Assembly (NCBI RefSeq): GCF_012863495.1
Contig: NZ_JAAVJL010000003.1
Location: forward strand, 1-64,000
DNA length: 64,000 nucleotides
Reading direction: 5' to 3'
Source of the DNA: Pseudanabaena yagii GIHE-NHR1
GTDB lineage: Bacteria; Cyanobacteriota; Cyanobacteriia; Pseudanabaenales; Pseudanabaenaceae
Below the pieces are notes generated by a model. The model ran no database searches, was not told where the DNA came from, and worked only from the letters and a program-made list of their open reading frames with translations. The position numbers and the translations under genes were made by a program. Shown piece by piece: positions 1-7,870 of the stretch; within the stretch, counting starts at the first letter, position 1; every line of letters starts with the position of its first letter.

Positions 1-150
1 CAAAATAGAATCCCATAGGCTATCTGGTGATATAGCGATCGCAGTTGATAATTTAGACGTGAATAGGCTGAAAAACCCATACATGCAAGACTTCAAATTT
101 TGCAACTCTAGTCTACAGCTACATCTAAGTCAATATTCACCAAATTATTT

Positions 151-339
151 TTAGACAACTTGACGTACTCTCCCTTGGTCGATCGCTTGCATGAGATATT
201 CCAGTGCTTCATAGTCAGGATCAGTAATATAGCCCTGTTCAGAAAGTTCTTGATTAATCAAGGTTTCCATTTCAGGAGTAAGCCGTTTGACAAGGAGAGC
301 ACGGTTAACAAGATTTCTAATGACGCTTTTGTTATTCAT
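151..339 (-). CDS. small conserved hypothetical protein (62 aa)
   Basis: A 62-residue, mostly helical acidic protein containing LTPEMETLINQEL and a C-terminal YLMQAIDQGRV segment. This pattern resembles a family of very small cyanobacterial proteins of unknown function (a helix, LTPEME, then an ALxxLMxAL helix). No signal peptide, membrane segment or catalytic motif is visible. It stands alone, followed by a hairpin-rich gap on its upstream side. No function is proposed. Family resemblance is from memory and moderate. Confidence 0.6.
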   Translation of the reverse strand: MNNKSVIRNLVNRALLVKRLTPEMETLINQELSEQGYITDPDYEALEYLMQAIDQGRVRQVV

Positions 340-490
340 GACTTTAAAGAGGTTTCTAGACGTATATCTCTACAATGATTAGTCTGATGCAAAATCCAAG
401 GTATAGATGTGACTACTATCTCTGTCCTTATGTGATTGCAATCAAAGGATTAAGAGCCTCATATCTCTTAGATCCTGTGATCTTGGTCAC

Positions 491-533
491 AAAAAAAGAG
501 GGCATATGCTTTAAAGCAATTGCTCTCTTTTTT
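491..533. terminator. bidirectional terminator-like hairpin
   Basis: AAAAAAGAGGGCA pairs with TGCTCTCTTTTTT with one G-T pair, giving A-tract and T-tract ends on both strands. The loop holds a 12-bp perfect palindrome TGCTTTAAAGCA at 507-518. It could end transcription in either direction. Confidence 0.5.
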
Positions 534-626
534 GAAATCAAAAGTGGAAATTTTGTTCCCTTATTTTTTATAAAAGAATTACCATTTTCTACAAAGCATT
601 TACAGCTTGTTGAGGCTTAAAGTTTC

Positions 627-665
627 GCTGTGCAGGTACAGCGCTTTGCGCTGTACCTGCACAGC
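627..665. repeat. perfect palindrome, 18-bp arms
   Basis: The 18-base arm at 627-644 is repeated inverted at 648-665 around a TTT loop. The tip is GCGC-TTT-GCGC, the GC-rich tip with a three-base loop seen in many intergenic palindromes of this window. Confidence 0.8.
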
Positions 666-684
666 ACTTATTGGAATTAGTTTT

Positions 685-978
685 TTAAACAAATTCTCTC
701 GGCATAAATTTTTTGTTCCAGCGCCTATCCATGTCCGATGCTATTTCCAAGAGGGAAATTTGCTGTTGTCGGCGATGTGATGCTTTGTGGTGAATAGCTT
801 CCTGTCTTTGCTGAATTTGATGAGCTGAGGGAAAATCTCTCAGAAATTGGATGTGATTTCTATTTACATAGTTCCCCAGCCAGACGCAATTATTGTCAGC
901 AAATGCTCGAACAGCGTCTTGATTCTGCTCAAATGGATATGAATAGGGTGACGATATACAATCCATGTTTAAACCCAT
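685..978 (-). CDS. hypothetical protein (97 aa)
   Basis: A 97-residue soluble protein rich in Gln, His and Arg, with no hydrophobic segment or family motif I recognise. The centre (HQIQQRQEAIHHKASHRRQQ) looks like a basic helix. It stands alone between two palindromic regions. The even composition and lack of low-complexity frame artefacts favour a real gene, but no homology supports it. It could be a remnant of a longer gene. Confidence 0.4.
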   Translation of the reverse strand: MGLNMDCISSPYSYPFEQNQDAVRAFADNNCVWLGNYVNRNHIQFLRDFPSAHQIQQRQEAIHHKASHRRQQQISLLEIASDMDRRWNKKFMPREFV

Positions 979-1078
979 ATTTAGCTATATGGCTGCCAAC
1001 GATCGCAAAGTAAATTTGTAGTCCTTGTTACATTATCCTACTTTGTAGACGCATCATAACATAGTATTTTGGGCATTA

Positions 1079-1141
1079 AAACAACAGATAAATTTGTGAA
1101 AGCTTGCTCTTGCCAAGCTTTCACAAATTTATCTGTTGTTT
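1079..1141. repeat. palindrome with 28-bp perfect arms at a stop codon
   Basis: Arms at 1079-1106 and 1114-1141 pair perfectly around CTCTTGC. The right arm reaches into the TAA stop (1140-1142) of the minus-strand YkgJ gene, so the hairpin is also that gene's likely transcription end. Confidence 0.8.
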
Positions 1142-1499
1142 AGTCTCTGGGTAAGCTAATTGCTTGCTCAAAGCGCAATAGTTCCAGTGATCTTTCGCCA
1201 TAGATTGATTCAATATGTTCTTCGCAACAGGCGATCGCAAATTCATCAAGTTCTTCCGCCTCCAACCCAAACATGTCATAAAAGGTATCTGGCTCTACTC
1301 GACAAAAGCGGGGACGTTGCTCGTAAATTGAGCATTTGCGATTGAGTCGATCAAAATTAATGCACCAGCCATCGATGCCGACCATGCTCAAATATTGTTG
1401 CAATTCTGCGGGGGTGAGATAGTCAGCAAGGTCAGGGCGATCGCTTGGGTCAAGATTACAACAAGCGCCACAACCGCTAATACATTGCCAAGTTGCCAT
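1140..1499 (-). CDS. YkgJ-family cysteine cluster protein
   Basis: 119 residues beginning with CISGCGACC, the N-terminal cysteine cluster of the YkgJ/UPF0153 family (putative Zn- or Fe-S-binding proteins). Further cysteines follow in WCINFDR, KCSIYEQRPRFCR and ACCEEH, matching the usual YkgJ layout (C-x3-C-x2-C, later C-x5-RPxxCR). Length is normal for the cyanobacterial form. The biochemical role of the family is not settled; metal binding is inferred from the cysteines. It is transcribed alone; its stop codon lies inside a palindrome. Confidence 0.85.
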   Translation of the reverse strand: MATWQCISGCGACCNLDPSDRPDLADYLTPAELQQYLSMVGIDGWCINFDRLNRKCSIYEQRPRFCRVEPDTFYDMFGLEAEELDEFAIACCEEHIESIYGERSLELLRFEQAISLPRD

Positions 1500-1536
1500 T
1501 ATTTCTATTTCTATTTGCCTGATTAATCCTGATTAA

Positions 1537-1588
1537 TATAGTAATCCTCAATGGTTTGTGGAAGCGCATCCCGAAGGGATGCGCTTCC
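1537..1588. repeat. palindromic repeat, family shared with 37923-38014
   Basis: GGAAGCGCATCCC (1560-1572) and its inverse (1576-1588) surround GAA. The left flank (TATAGTAATCCTCAATGG, then TTTGTGGAAGCGCA) matches the left flank of the element at 37923 almost base for base, so the two copies are homologous. The right outer arm present at 37992-38014 is missing here, where the hydrolase gene ends. Confidence 0.75.
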
Positions 1589-1592
1589 AAAT

Positions 1593-2474
1593 TTACAGAA
1601 AACAATCCCGAATTAAGCCATTGACAATTTCTGGGCATTCGTCGTGGGGGCAATGTCCTGCCTTAATGTAATGCTCCGTCAGCGAAGGATAAAACTCACG
1701 GAATTTCGCTCCTCTCACACGGGAATTCATCCAAGGATCACCCTCACCCCAAATAACCAATAAAGGGCAAGTCATTGATGTGAGTAGCTGATCGACCTTT
1801 TTGCCTTGGGGTGTACTAAATACTGAGGCAAAAACCTGTGCAGCTCCTTCATCACAGGATGGACGATAAATTTCTTCGACTAGTTGATCGGTTACGGCAG
1901 ATTGATCGAGATATACCTTTTGCAAAGTGCTACGAATCCGTGATTTTTGGCGCACAAATGCAAAAAGTAACTGATTTGCCCAAGGTTGCCGTAAAACGCC
2001 TTGTAAAGTTTTACTAATTGCTTTTTGAACAGGATTTACTTTTTTAGCTCCAAGGGGATTCGTATCTGTGAAAGGACCTGCACTATTGAGCAATACAACT
2101 CCTGCTACGGATTGGGGATGGTCAGCTGCCACACATAAGGAGGCATAGCCGCCAAGGGAGTTACCCGCAATGATCGTTGGGCGTTGAATTTGTTCGGTAA
2201 TAAAATCATGAAGCTGATCCCGCCATAGATCGCCACTATATTCCCATGCAGGTTTTTGCGATCGCCCAAATCCCAAAAGATCGATCGCATATACTTCAAA
2301 ATCTTGACTCAGGTCAGTAATATTTTTGCGCCAATGGTCAGTTGATGCGCCAAAACCATGTACTAGCAACAATGGTGGACGCTGTAGATTAGCCCCTGCT
2401 TTGACAAAATAAATTTTTTGATCGCGCCAAAGCCAATATTGACCTGCGATCGGCTCAGTATTTGCTAAAACCAT
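1593..2474 (-). CDS. alpha/beta fold hydrolase
   Basis: 293 residues with the full alpha/beta-hydrolase set: HGFGAS oxyanion loop near 39-44, nucleophile elbow GNSLGG with Ser106, catalytic Asp in GEGDPW near 246, and His in AGHCPHDE near 274. This is the MenH/haloperoxidase-like group common in cyanobacteria and plastids (some plastid relatives act on chlorophyll derivatives). The substrate cannot be read from sequence. No signal peptide is seen, so it is probably cytoplasmic. It is divergent from the asparaginase gene across about 90 bp. Confidence 0.9.
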   Translation of the reverse strand: MVLANTEPIAGQYWLWRDQKIYFVKAGANLQRPPLLLVHGFGASTDHWRKNITDLSQDFEVYAIDLLGFGRSQKPAWEYSGDLWRDQLHDFITEQIQRPTIIAGNSLGGYASLCVAADHPQSVAGVVLLNSAGPFTDTNPLGAKKVNPVQKAISKTLQGVLRQPWANQLLFAFVRQKSRIRSTLQKVYLDQSAVTDQLVEEIYRPSCDEGAAQVFASVFSTPQGKKVDQLLTSMTCPLLVIWGEGDPWMNSRVRGAKFREFYPSLTEHYIKAGHCPHDECPEIVNGLIRDCFL

Positions 2475-2562
2475 GTGTATTTATATCTACAATTGTTACA
2501 TATCTTCATATATATCCTAGCCTTAGCGTAGGATTATGATGGCGATCCTCAAGCAATAACTT

Positions 2563-3522
2563 ATGAATCTCGGCAAGCGTAATCGTTTCTCCGCTAACAA
2601 AATAACCGTGCAGTTGTTGCGCGAGGGAATAGTTGAATCGATCCATTCTTGCCAAGCTGCGGTAGTCGATACGAGAGGAAGAGTCCTATCAGCGGCAGGC
2701 GATCCTCAAACAACCACCTTTGCCCGTTCTTGTCTCAAGCCAATTCAAGCTTTGCCCGTCTCAATTTCTGGGGCACAGGAGCGATTTAACCTCTCCGAAA
2801 AAGATTTAGCCATCATTTGTGGTTCACACCAAGGCACGATCGCCCAAGCCAGACAGGTTTTTAGTATTCTTTGGCGTTGTGATGTTGAGCCGAGTGCCTT
2901 GCAATGTCCAATTCCTGAATGCTATCAAAGCCACCTACAACATAATTGCTCTGGTAAACATGCAGGGATGATCGCCGTATGTCGACAGCAGGGTTGGGAA
3001 ATTTCCTCCTATATGGATCGCAATCATCCTGTACAGCAACTAGCACTGAGTACGATGGCAGATCTACTGCATATGCCTGCGGCGGAGTTTATCTGTGCCC
3101 ATGATGATTGTGGTGTGCCAACTTATTTATTAGAACTCGATCAGTTAGCCCATCTCTATGCATTGCTATCTGCTCATAACCAGTTACACCTAGAGCGCAT
3201 TACTCGCGCCATGACTCGCAATCCTGACATGGTTTCAGGGGATGGTCAGTTTGATACAGAGCTAATGCGCTTAACTAATGGGGAAGTTGTCAGTAAGTCA
3301 GGTGCGGAAGGGGTGCAATGTATCGGCAGGATAGGCGAAGGTTTAGGTTTAGCCATCAAGGTTATGGATGGTTCTAAACGGGCTAAAACTGCTGTTTCGA
3401 TCCATTTACTCAAACAATTGGGCTGGATTAGTCCGACAGTTGCTCAAAGTCTAGAGGAGTCTTTTCTTTCAGTTGGTAAATATAGCCGCTTAGAAGCTAT
3501 TGGCGAATTATCTCTCGCCTAA
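2563..3522 (+). CDS. L-asparaginase, thermolabile Rhizobium type (COG4448)
   Basis: 319 residues with the signature blocks of the PF06089 asparaginase family: RSCLKPIQALP near 50, ICGSHQGT near 85, HNCSGKHAGM near 127 and SKSGAEGVQ near 250. Members hydrolyse L-asparagine to aspartate and ammonia and are unrelated to the classical AnsA/AnsB fold. The start shown is the first ATG after a short divergent intergenic region. Full-length, with no signal peptide. The TAA stop overlaps the left arm of the palindrome at 3521-3563. Confidence 0.9.
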   Translation: MNLGKRNRFSANKITVQLLREGIVESIHSCQAAVVDTRGRVLSAAGDPQTTTFARSCLKPIQALPVSISGAQERFNLSEKDLAIICGSHQGTIAQARQVFSILWRCDVEPSALQCPIPECYQSHLQHNCSGKHAGMIAVCRQQGWEISSYMDRNHPVQQLALSTMADLLHMPAAEFICAHDDCGVPTYLLELDQLAHLYALLSAHNQLHLERITRAMTRNPDMVSGDGQFDTELMRLTNGEVVSKSGAEGVQCIGRIGEGLGLAIKVMDGSKRAKTAVSIHLLKQLGWISPTVAQSLEESFLSVGKYSRLEAIGELSLA

Positions 3523-3563
3523 AAGTATGAGTGGCGGCGCGAAGAGCCGCCACTCATACTTTT
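3521..3563. repeat. perfect palindrome, GAGTGGCGGC family
   Basis: 18-bp arms at 3521-3538 and 3546-3563 around GCGAAGA. It is related to the palindromes at 54533-54583 and 59763-59811, which share ATGAGTGGCGGCGC. It begins inside the asparaginase stop codon and probably terminates that gene. Confidence 0.8.
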
Positions 3564-3598
3564 AACGTCAGTTCGGGTTAAGCTGGCAAATTTTAAAA

Positions 3599-3643
3599 GC
3601 ACAAAAGTAAAAGCCTTGCTAAGCAAGGCTTTTACTTTTGTGC
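3599..3643. repeat. perfect palindrome, 21-bp arms
   Basis: Arms 3599-3619 and 3623-3643 around TAA. It overlaps the next palindrome by its last GC and lies inside a weaker outer inverted repeat (about 3564-3582 against 3694-3712, sharing GTTCGGG/CCCGAAC). Confidence 0.8.
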
Positions 3644-3682
3644 TTTGAGAGAGGGTTTGCGTAGCAAACCCTCTCTCAAAGC
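3642..3682. repeat. perfect palindrome, 19-bp arms
   Basis: Arms 3642-3660 and 3664-3682 around GTA. Together with 3599-3643 it forms a double-hairpin block between the asparaginase gene and the convergent membrane protein gene. Confidence 0.8.
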
Positions 3683-3728
3683 ACGTTTCAAATTATCCCG
3701 AACTCGCGTTACTTTTAGTTATCTGTTG

Positions 3729-4373
3729 CTATCGTCTATCTCTTTCTAAGTCGCCAATCACCTTTTCCCAGATCCACTTTTCTCCCCTATTCCCATATTT
3801 TTGATATATCCCTTCATATAGTCTGAAGGCTTGTTTTTCATCACCATTGAGCATTCTGAGTAAGTTTTGAGGTGCGTATTTAGGCATCTCATAAACAACA
3901 GACTGGCTTTCGGGGTTCTGGCTATGGCTAAATTCTAAATATTCCCTCATTGATAGCCTAGTAGAGTTTTTGATCGGTTGATCTACTGGCTGATTTAAAG
4001 GTATTGATTCTTTTTTATTTGTCTCTGGTTGCTGAACAGTTTTGTGAGCATTCAGCGGTGTATTGGTTCTAGAGGTTGTAGCATGACCAGAATTAGAACT
4101 AACAGGCTTACTTTGATTTACCTTTGTGTTTTTAAATTTATTAAGAAAATAGAGCGCATAGATCGTAATTAAAATTCCTATGCCAGAACCAATGGGCAAT
4201 ATTAGGTCATTAGGCTGAAATGCTAGCTTAAAGGTGAAAATTTGTGGCTGAGCGATAAATAGCCATAAAACCAGACTAGCCGCGATCGCAATCATTACAA
4301 TTACAGCCAAAGCGGCTAGCGATTCCTTTTCCTGATTATTTACAAAAGGGGCTTTAGGTTTGTTATTGCTCAT
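3729..4373 (-). CDS. two-TM membrane protein of unknown function
   Basis: 214 residues. After a short polar N-terminus there are two hydrophobic segments (about 19-42 and 56-78), then a long Ser/Thr/Asn/Pro-rich linker and a compact C-terminal part with EYLEFSHSQNP and a closing EKWIWEKVIGDLERDRR. The last 60 residues (NGDEKQAFRLYEGI onward) look like a small helical domain that recurs at the ends of cyanobacterial membrane proteins. No family name can be given. The same-strand neighbour at 4514 is also a small membrane protein, so the two may be co-transcribed. Confidence 0.65.
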   Translation of the reverse strand: MSNNKPKAPFVNNQEKESLAALAVIVMIAIAASLVLWLFIAQPQIFTFKLAFQPNDLILPIGSGIGILITIYALYFLNKFKNTKVNQSKPVSSNSGHATTSRTNTPLNAHKTVQQPETNKKESIPLNQPVDQPIKNSTRLSMREYLEFSHSQNPESQSVVYEMPKYAPQNLLRMLNGDEKQAFRLYEGIYQKYGNRGEKWIWEKVIGDLERDRR

Positions 4374-4513
4374 GAGCTTGCCTTAGCTTAGAGTCATACT
4401 GCAATACCCCTTAGATCCTGTCTTGTAAAAAGGCTGGCAGCATGGTTAATGTAGTCTGTGTTTTGTTGATTTCTGATCAACATCTGTATGCCAAGAATTT
4501 GGATTCCGAACAT

Positions 4514-4768
4514 TTATCTTGAAAATTTCAATAGCCTTGAGATTTTCTTGAGTCTTCTTTGTTTTAGCTTTCTTTGACTAGCCTTACGCCAATTGTAGGG
4601 AGATAGTGGTTCTAGGTTTTCCCATGCGGATGAATTACTGTTCTTAGCGGGCGAATTACTAATCTTATTGGATGTCTTGGAAGTGTTGGGCTTAGAACTC
4701 AATAGTGAATAAATCCATAGAAAACCCAGAAGCACTATAGTGTATAGGACAAATAAGGTGATGGTCAT
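4514..4768 (-). CDS. small single-pass membrane protein (84 aa)
   Basis: One N-terminal hydrophobic segment (about residues 3-23), then a Ser/Asn/Lys-rich linker and a strongly basic tail (RKASQRKLKQRRLKKISRLL). By the positive-inside rule the tail should be cytoplasmic. It lies about 140 bp upstream of the two-TM gene on the same strand. Function unknown. Confidence 0.5.
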   Translation of the reverse strand: MTITLFVLYTIVLLGFLWIYSLLSSKPNTSKTSNKISNSPAKNSNSSAWENLEPLSPYNWRKASQRKLKQRRLKKISRLLKFSR

Positions 4769-4901
4769 TTATCTAGTTTTTGAGACTACTACTTTATGCT
4801 GATCGATTATTGCCTTTAATCAGAAACCAGTCTAGTGTCTGTCTCAAGTTAGATAAGATGACGATTTTACAAAATTCATCCTATTGTTCTTAAATGCATT
4901 A

Positions 4902-4940
4902 AAAGCAATAAAGACAAGCAAAGCTGGTCTTTATTGCTTT
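4902..4940 (-). terminator. hairpin downstream of tRNA-Val
   Basis: AAAGCAATAAAGAC (left, to 4919) pairs with GTCTTTATTGCTTT (right, 4923-4940) in an 18-bp stem with one mismatch. On the minus strand it follows the tRNA by about 13 bases and is followed by a short T-run, consistent with the tRNA terminator. Confidence 0.6.
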
Positions 4941-4952
4941 ATTCTATAATTA

Positions 4953-5025
4953 TGGGCGCTGAGGGACTCGAACCCCCGACATTCTCGGTGTAAACGAGAC
5001 GCTCTACCAACTGAGCTAAGCGCCC
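4953..5025 (-). tRNA. tRNA-Val (UAC)
   Basis: On the minus strand the cloverleaf reads: acceptor GGGCGCU paired with AGCGCCC, D arm GCUC-AGUUGGUA-GAGC, anticodon arm UCUCG-UUUACAC-CGAGA, five-base variable loop, and T arm GGGGG-UUCGAGU-CCCUC. The loop places UAC at 34-36, reading GUA/GUN valine codons. The discriminator base is A and CCA is not encoded, which is usual in cyanobacteria. Confidence 0.97.
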
Positions 5026-5161
5026 TTTTTTTGTGGTCGTTTTTTTGACCTCAATTAATATAACAGATAGAGATCGCATTTAGTCAAATTTTTTGAAAAA
5101 TCTGGTAAGTTTTTTCAAAATCAATTCTCTGCTTAGCCGCAAACGCTTATAGTTCAAGTGT

Positions 5162-6520
5162 TTACACAATTAATTGACGCGCAATTTTATTAGTGCGTTC
5201 AATTAACATTGGTAGATCAAGGGTGGTTAGCTGACCACGATCAACGATTTTACGCCCGTTAATAAAGCTATAGTCCACCGATGGCACTGGACAAAAAATT
5301 AACGCTGAGACTAGATCCTGCTGTGCGCCTGCAAATTGCGATCGCTCAATATCAATAGCAATAAAATCAGCCGCCATATTGGGAGCGATCGCACCAATAT
5401 CATCTCGCCCCAAGACCTTCGCGCCACCAAGAGTTGCGATTTCTAAAATATCCCGCGCACTCATAGATGTGGGATCGCACTCATTTACCCGCGCTAATAA
5501 AAATGCGGTGCGAGCCTCTTGTAACAGATTACCTGTGTCATTAGAGGCTGAGCCATCTACACCTAAACCTACAGGAACTCGATGATTCAACATTTTCCGA
5601 ATCGGGGCAATCCCACTGGCTAAACGCATATTGCTACAAGGACAATGCGCGACCCCTGTACCTGTACGCCCAAACTTTAAAATGGCATCATCGCTAAGTT
5701 TCACACAATGGGCGTGCCAAACATCATCACCAAGCCAACCTACGGATTCAGCATAATCTTCAGGCGTTTTACCAAATTTGCTTAAGCTATAGTCAATATC
5801 GGATTGGTTTTCAGCGAGATGCGTATGTAGTCTGACACTGGTATACGATCGCGCCATACTTGCCGATTCACGCATTAAATCCGTAGAGACGGAGAAAGGT
5901 GAACATGGAGCTAAGGTCATCCGCAACATCGCATAGCGTGAAGAATCGTGATATTGCTCGATCAGTCTTTGTGAATCCTTGAGAATATCAGCTTCTTTTT
6001 CAACCAAGCGATCGGGCGGTAGACCTCCTTTGCTTTCACCAAGGCTCATACTCCCACGACTAGCATGAAACCTCAGCCCGATTGCTTGGATGGCATCAAT
6101 TTCATCATCTAGTTGACAATCATTAGGGTAGATATAGAGGTGATCGCTAGCGGTCGTGCAGCCAGAGAGAATTAATTCGGTGGCTGCCATCTGAGCACTG
6201 ACATAGATACTTTCTGAGGTTAAATTTGCCCAAATGGGATAAAGCGTCTTTAGCCAATTAAACAGATCGCAATTTTGAGCAGCAGGGATAACCTTAGTAA
6301 GGACTTGAAAAAAATGATGATGGGTATTCACCAAACCTGGTAAGACAATGTGTTTGTCCTGTAGGTCTAGGACTTCATCGGCAGTCTGAGGTAATTCTGA
6401 GGTCAGCCCAACTTGCTCAATGACGTTATCTCGCACAAATATGGCAGCACCATGGAGTTCGCGGCGATCGCGATCCATGGTTACTAAAGTATGGATATTT
6501 TTAACTAGAAGGGTTGACAT
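5162..6520 (-). CDS. amidohydrolase, 8-oxoguanine deaminase-like
   Basis: 452 residues of the Zn-dependent amidohydrolase/cytosine-deaminase superfamily. Metal ligands and catalytic positions are visible: HHH at 67-69, HTHLAEN near 232, HCVKLSD near 270 and VDGSASND near 322. The layout and the DLFNWLKTLYPIW and ATSELIL-type blocks match 8-oxoguanine deaminases and related s-triazine hydrolases, which deaminate purine-like rings. Cytoplasmic. A monocistronic gene facing a 276-bp gap. The exact substrate (8-oxoguanine or another aminated ring) is inferred from family. Confidence 0.85.
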   Translation of the reverse strand: MSTLLVKNIHTLVTMDRDRRELHGAAIFVRDNVIEQVGLTSELPQTADEVLDLQDKHIVLPGLVNTHHHFFQVLTKVIPAAQNCDLFNWLKTLYPIWANLTSESIYVSAQMAATELILSGCTTASDHLYIYPNDCQLDDEIDAIQAIGLRFHASRGSMSLGESKGGLPPDRLVEKEADILKDSQRLIEQYHDSSRYAMLRMTLAPCSPFSVSTDLMRESASMARSYTSVRLHTHLAENQSDIDYSLSKFGKTPEDYAESVGWLGDDVWHAHCVKLSDDAILKFGRTGTGVAHCPCSNMRLASGIAPIRKMLNHRVPVGLGVDGSASNDTGNLLQEARTAFLLARVNECDPTSMSARDILEIATLGGAKVLGRDDIGAIAPNMAADFIAIDIERSQFAGAQQDLVSALIFCPVPSVDYSFINGRKIVDRGQLTTLDLPMLIERTNKIARQLIV

Positions 6521-6796
6521 TAGTTTCTATGTGTTTTTTATGAATGCATTAGACGATACCAAGACTTTTTTTAGAAATTGCGTTAAAGTTGATAAGTCCT
6601 CGTAAACTTAGAGAAATACCAATTATTATTGATCAAGGAAGTTTTGGGATTTGGCTGGTACTAGCCTGTCATAGACCGATTTAGCATTCCTTAATTTTAG
6701 AGGTAGAAAAAATCTTAAATCGTTACTTTTCTACTACATATTTGTTCATAGATAAACTATACAATGTAGCGAAATGAGGCTAGACAACGCCCAGCT

Positions 6797-7834
6797 ATGA
6801 GTAATATTTTCTTGCTCCCCCCCAACCTAAATAAAAAAGAGCGTTTTGCCGCTTTTTGGGAATATCTATTAGAGAATATTCATGATTTAGGGCAAGAGTT
6901 TGTGGATTTCTTGATGCAGCGATCAGGAAAGCATAGCTCAAACTTCCTTAAAGCTGTCAGCTATCCATCTATCTCCGATGAGATCCAGCCTGACTTAGTT
7001 TTAGAATGCCAAGATTTTGACATTATCTGTGATCACCGCTTAGAAAGCGAATTAAGCAAGCATTCTCTGGATGCTTACTTTATTTTGGCTAAGTTTCAGA
7101 AAAAGCCGACCTATGTAGTTTTGATTAGTAATAGCTACTGCTTAATTGATCCTGAAATCTTAGCTAGTGAGACCGCACAACGCTATTATCTCAAGCCTCG
7201 TGATGATCTCAATTCTTCAATGCCATACTTCTGCTGGCAAGATGTATACGCTATTGTCGCGCAAAGGCAGGAACGAATTGTCCATGAATTTACCGAATAC
7301 ATGCATTTCATGGATATGCAGCCTTGGCAACATAGTACATGGGGGCAGTTGTTTCTTAATCCTGATGTAGCTAGAAATTTTAGTGATCAATGGTCACTGG
7401 CTATAGATTATTTGCAAGGAATGGGGATTAGTTCTAAGCGTAGTGGCTATAGTGCTTTAGAGATTGTTTATCCTTTGCCTTGGTTGCAATTACTATACAT
7501 TCATGTGTCAAGATCGATACAGCACAATGATTTGCAAGCTATTAGTCCTTATTTAGTGGCAACGATTTGGATTAAGGGAGATGAAATCAATCAGATTCGG
7601 GCTTTTCATGGTATTTCTGAGCAGTTTACCTTGCCAGAAAATGATGATGTCCTCATCGAAATTAGAGCTAGCCTTGCTGATGGTCTATGGATGATGAAAA
7701 CTGGCAATCGTCCCAAATTAGCAGCCACATACTATACTTCGCTCGATCGCATTGTTTCGTCAGACCGTGAGCAAATGCAACAGAATTTGTTAGCTTTCAC
7801 CAAAGCAGTTTTTAATCACGCTAAATCCATATAG
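6797..7834 (+). CDS. hypothetical protein (345 aa)
   Basis: A soluble 345-residue protein that I do not recognise. The first third has QPDLVLECQDFDIICDHRLES, where PD, E and later acidic residues sit on predicted beta strands, reminiscent of a PD-(D/E)XK nuclease or a pseudo-nuclease fold. The rest is helical with many aromatic residues. Codon use and one HIP1-like site fit the host. It is convergent with the ABC ATPase gene; their stop codons occupy opposite arms of one palindrome. A nuclease function is only a hint. Confidence 0.6.
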   Translation: MSNIFLLPPNLNKKERFAAFWEYLLENIHDLGQEFVDFLMQRSGKHSSNFLKAVSYPSISDEIQPDLVLECQDFDIICDHRLESELSKHSLDAYFILAKFQKKPTYVVLISNSYCLIDPEILASETAQRYYLKPRDDLNSSMPYFCWQDVYAIVAQRQERIVHEFTEYMHFMDMQPWQHSTWGQLFLNPDVARNFSDQWSLAIDYLQGMGISSKRSGYSALEIVYPLPWLQLLYIHVSRSIQHNDLQAISPYLVATIWIKGDEINQIRAFHGISEQFTLPENDDVLIEIRASLADGLWMMKTGNRPKLAATYYTSLDRIVSSDREQMQQNLLAFTKAVFNHAKSI

Positions 7835-7870
7835 AAAGCGGCGCTACGCGCCGCTTTCTATATGGATTTA
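7822..7870. terminator. 23-bp perfect palindrome spanning two convergent stop codons
   Basis: Arms 7822-7844 and 7848-7870 pair perfectly around a three-base loop with GC-rich tip. The left arm contains the TAG (7832-7834) of the plus-strand gene and the right arm ends with the TAA (7868-7870) of the minus-strand ABC gene. A likely bidirectional terminator. Confidence 0.75.

Larger units (their letters stand above)
340..684. other. gene-free stretch with two hairpins
   Basis: No convincing gene lies here. The plus-strand frame at 375-620 runs through both arms of the hairpin at 491-533 and ends just before the palindrome at 627-665, so it is judged non-coding. Confidence 0.5.

Noticed and set aside
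375-620. Plus-strand frame of 81 codons
   Set aside because: It runs through both arms of a terminator-like hairpin and has no family features; treated as non-coding.
6797-7834. Restriction endonuclease
   Set aside because: A PD and a downstream E are present but the full PD-(D/E)XK set is not convincing and no methylase is nearby; left as hypothetical.
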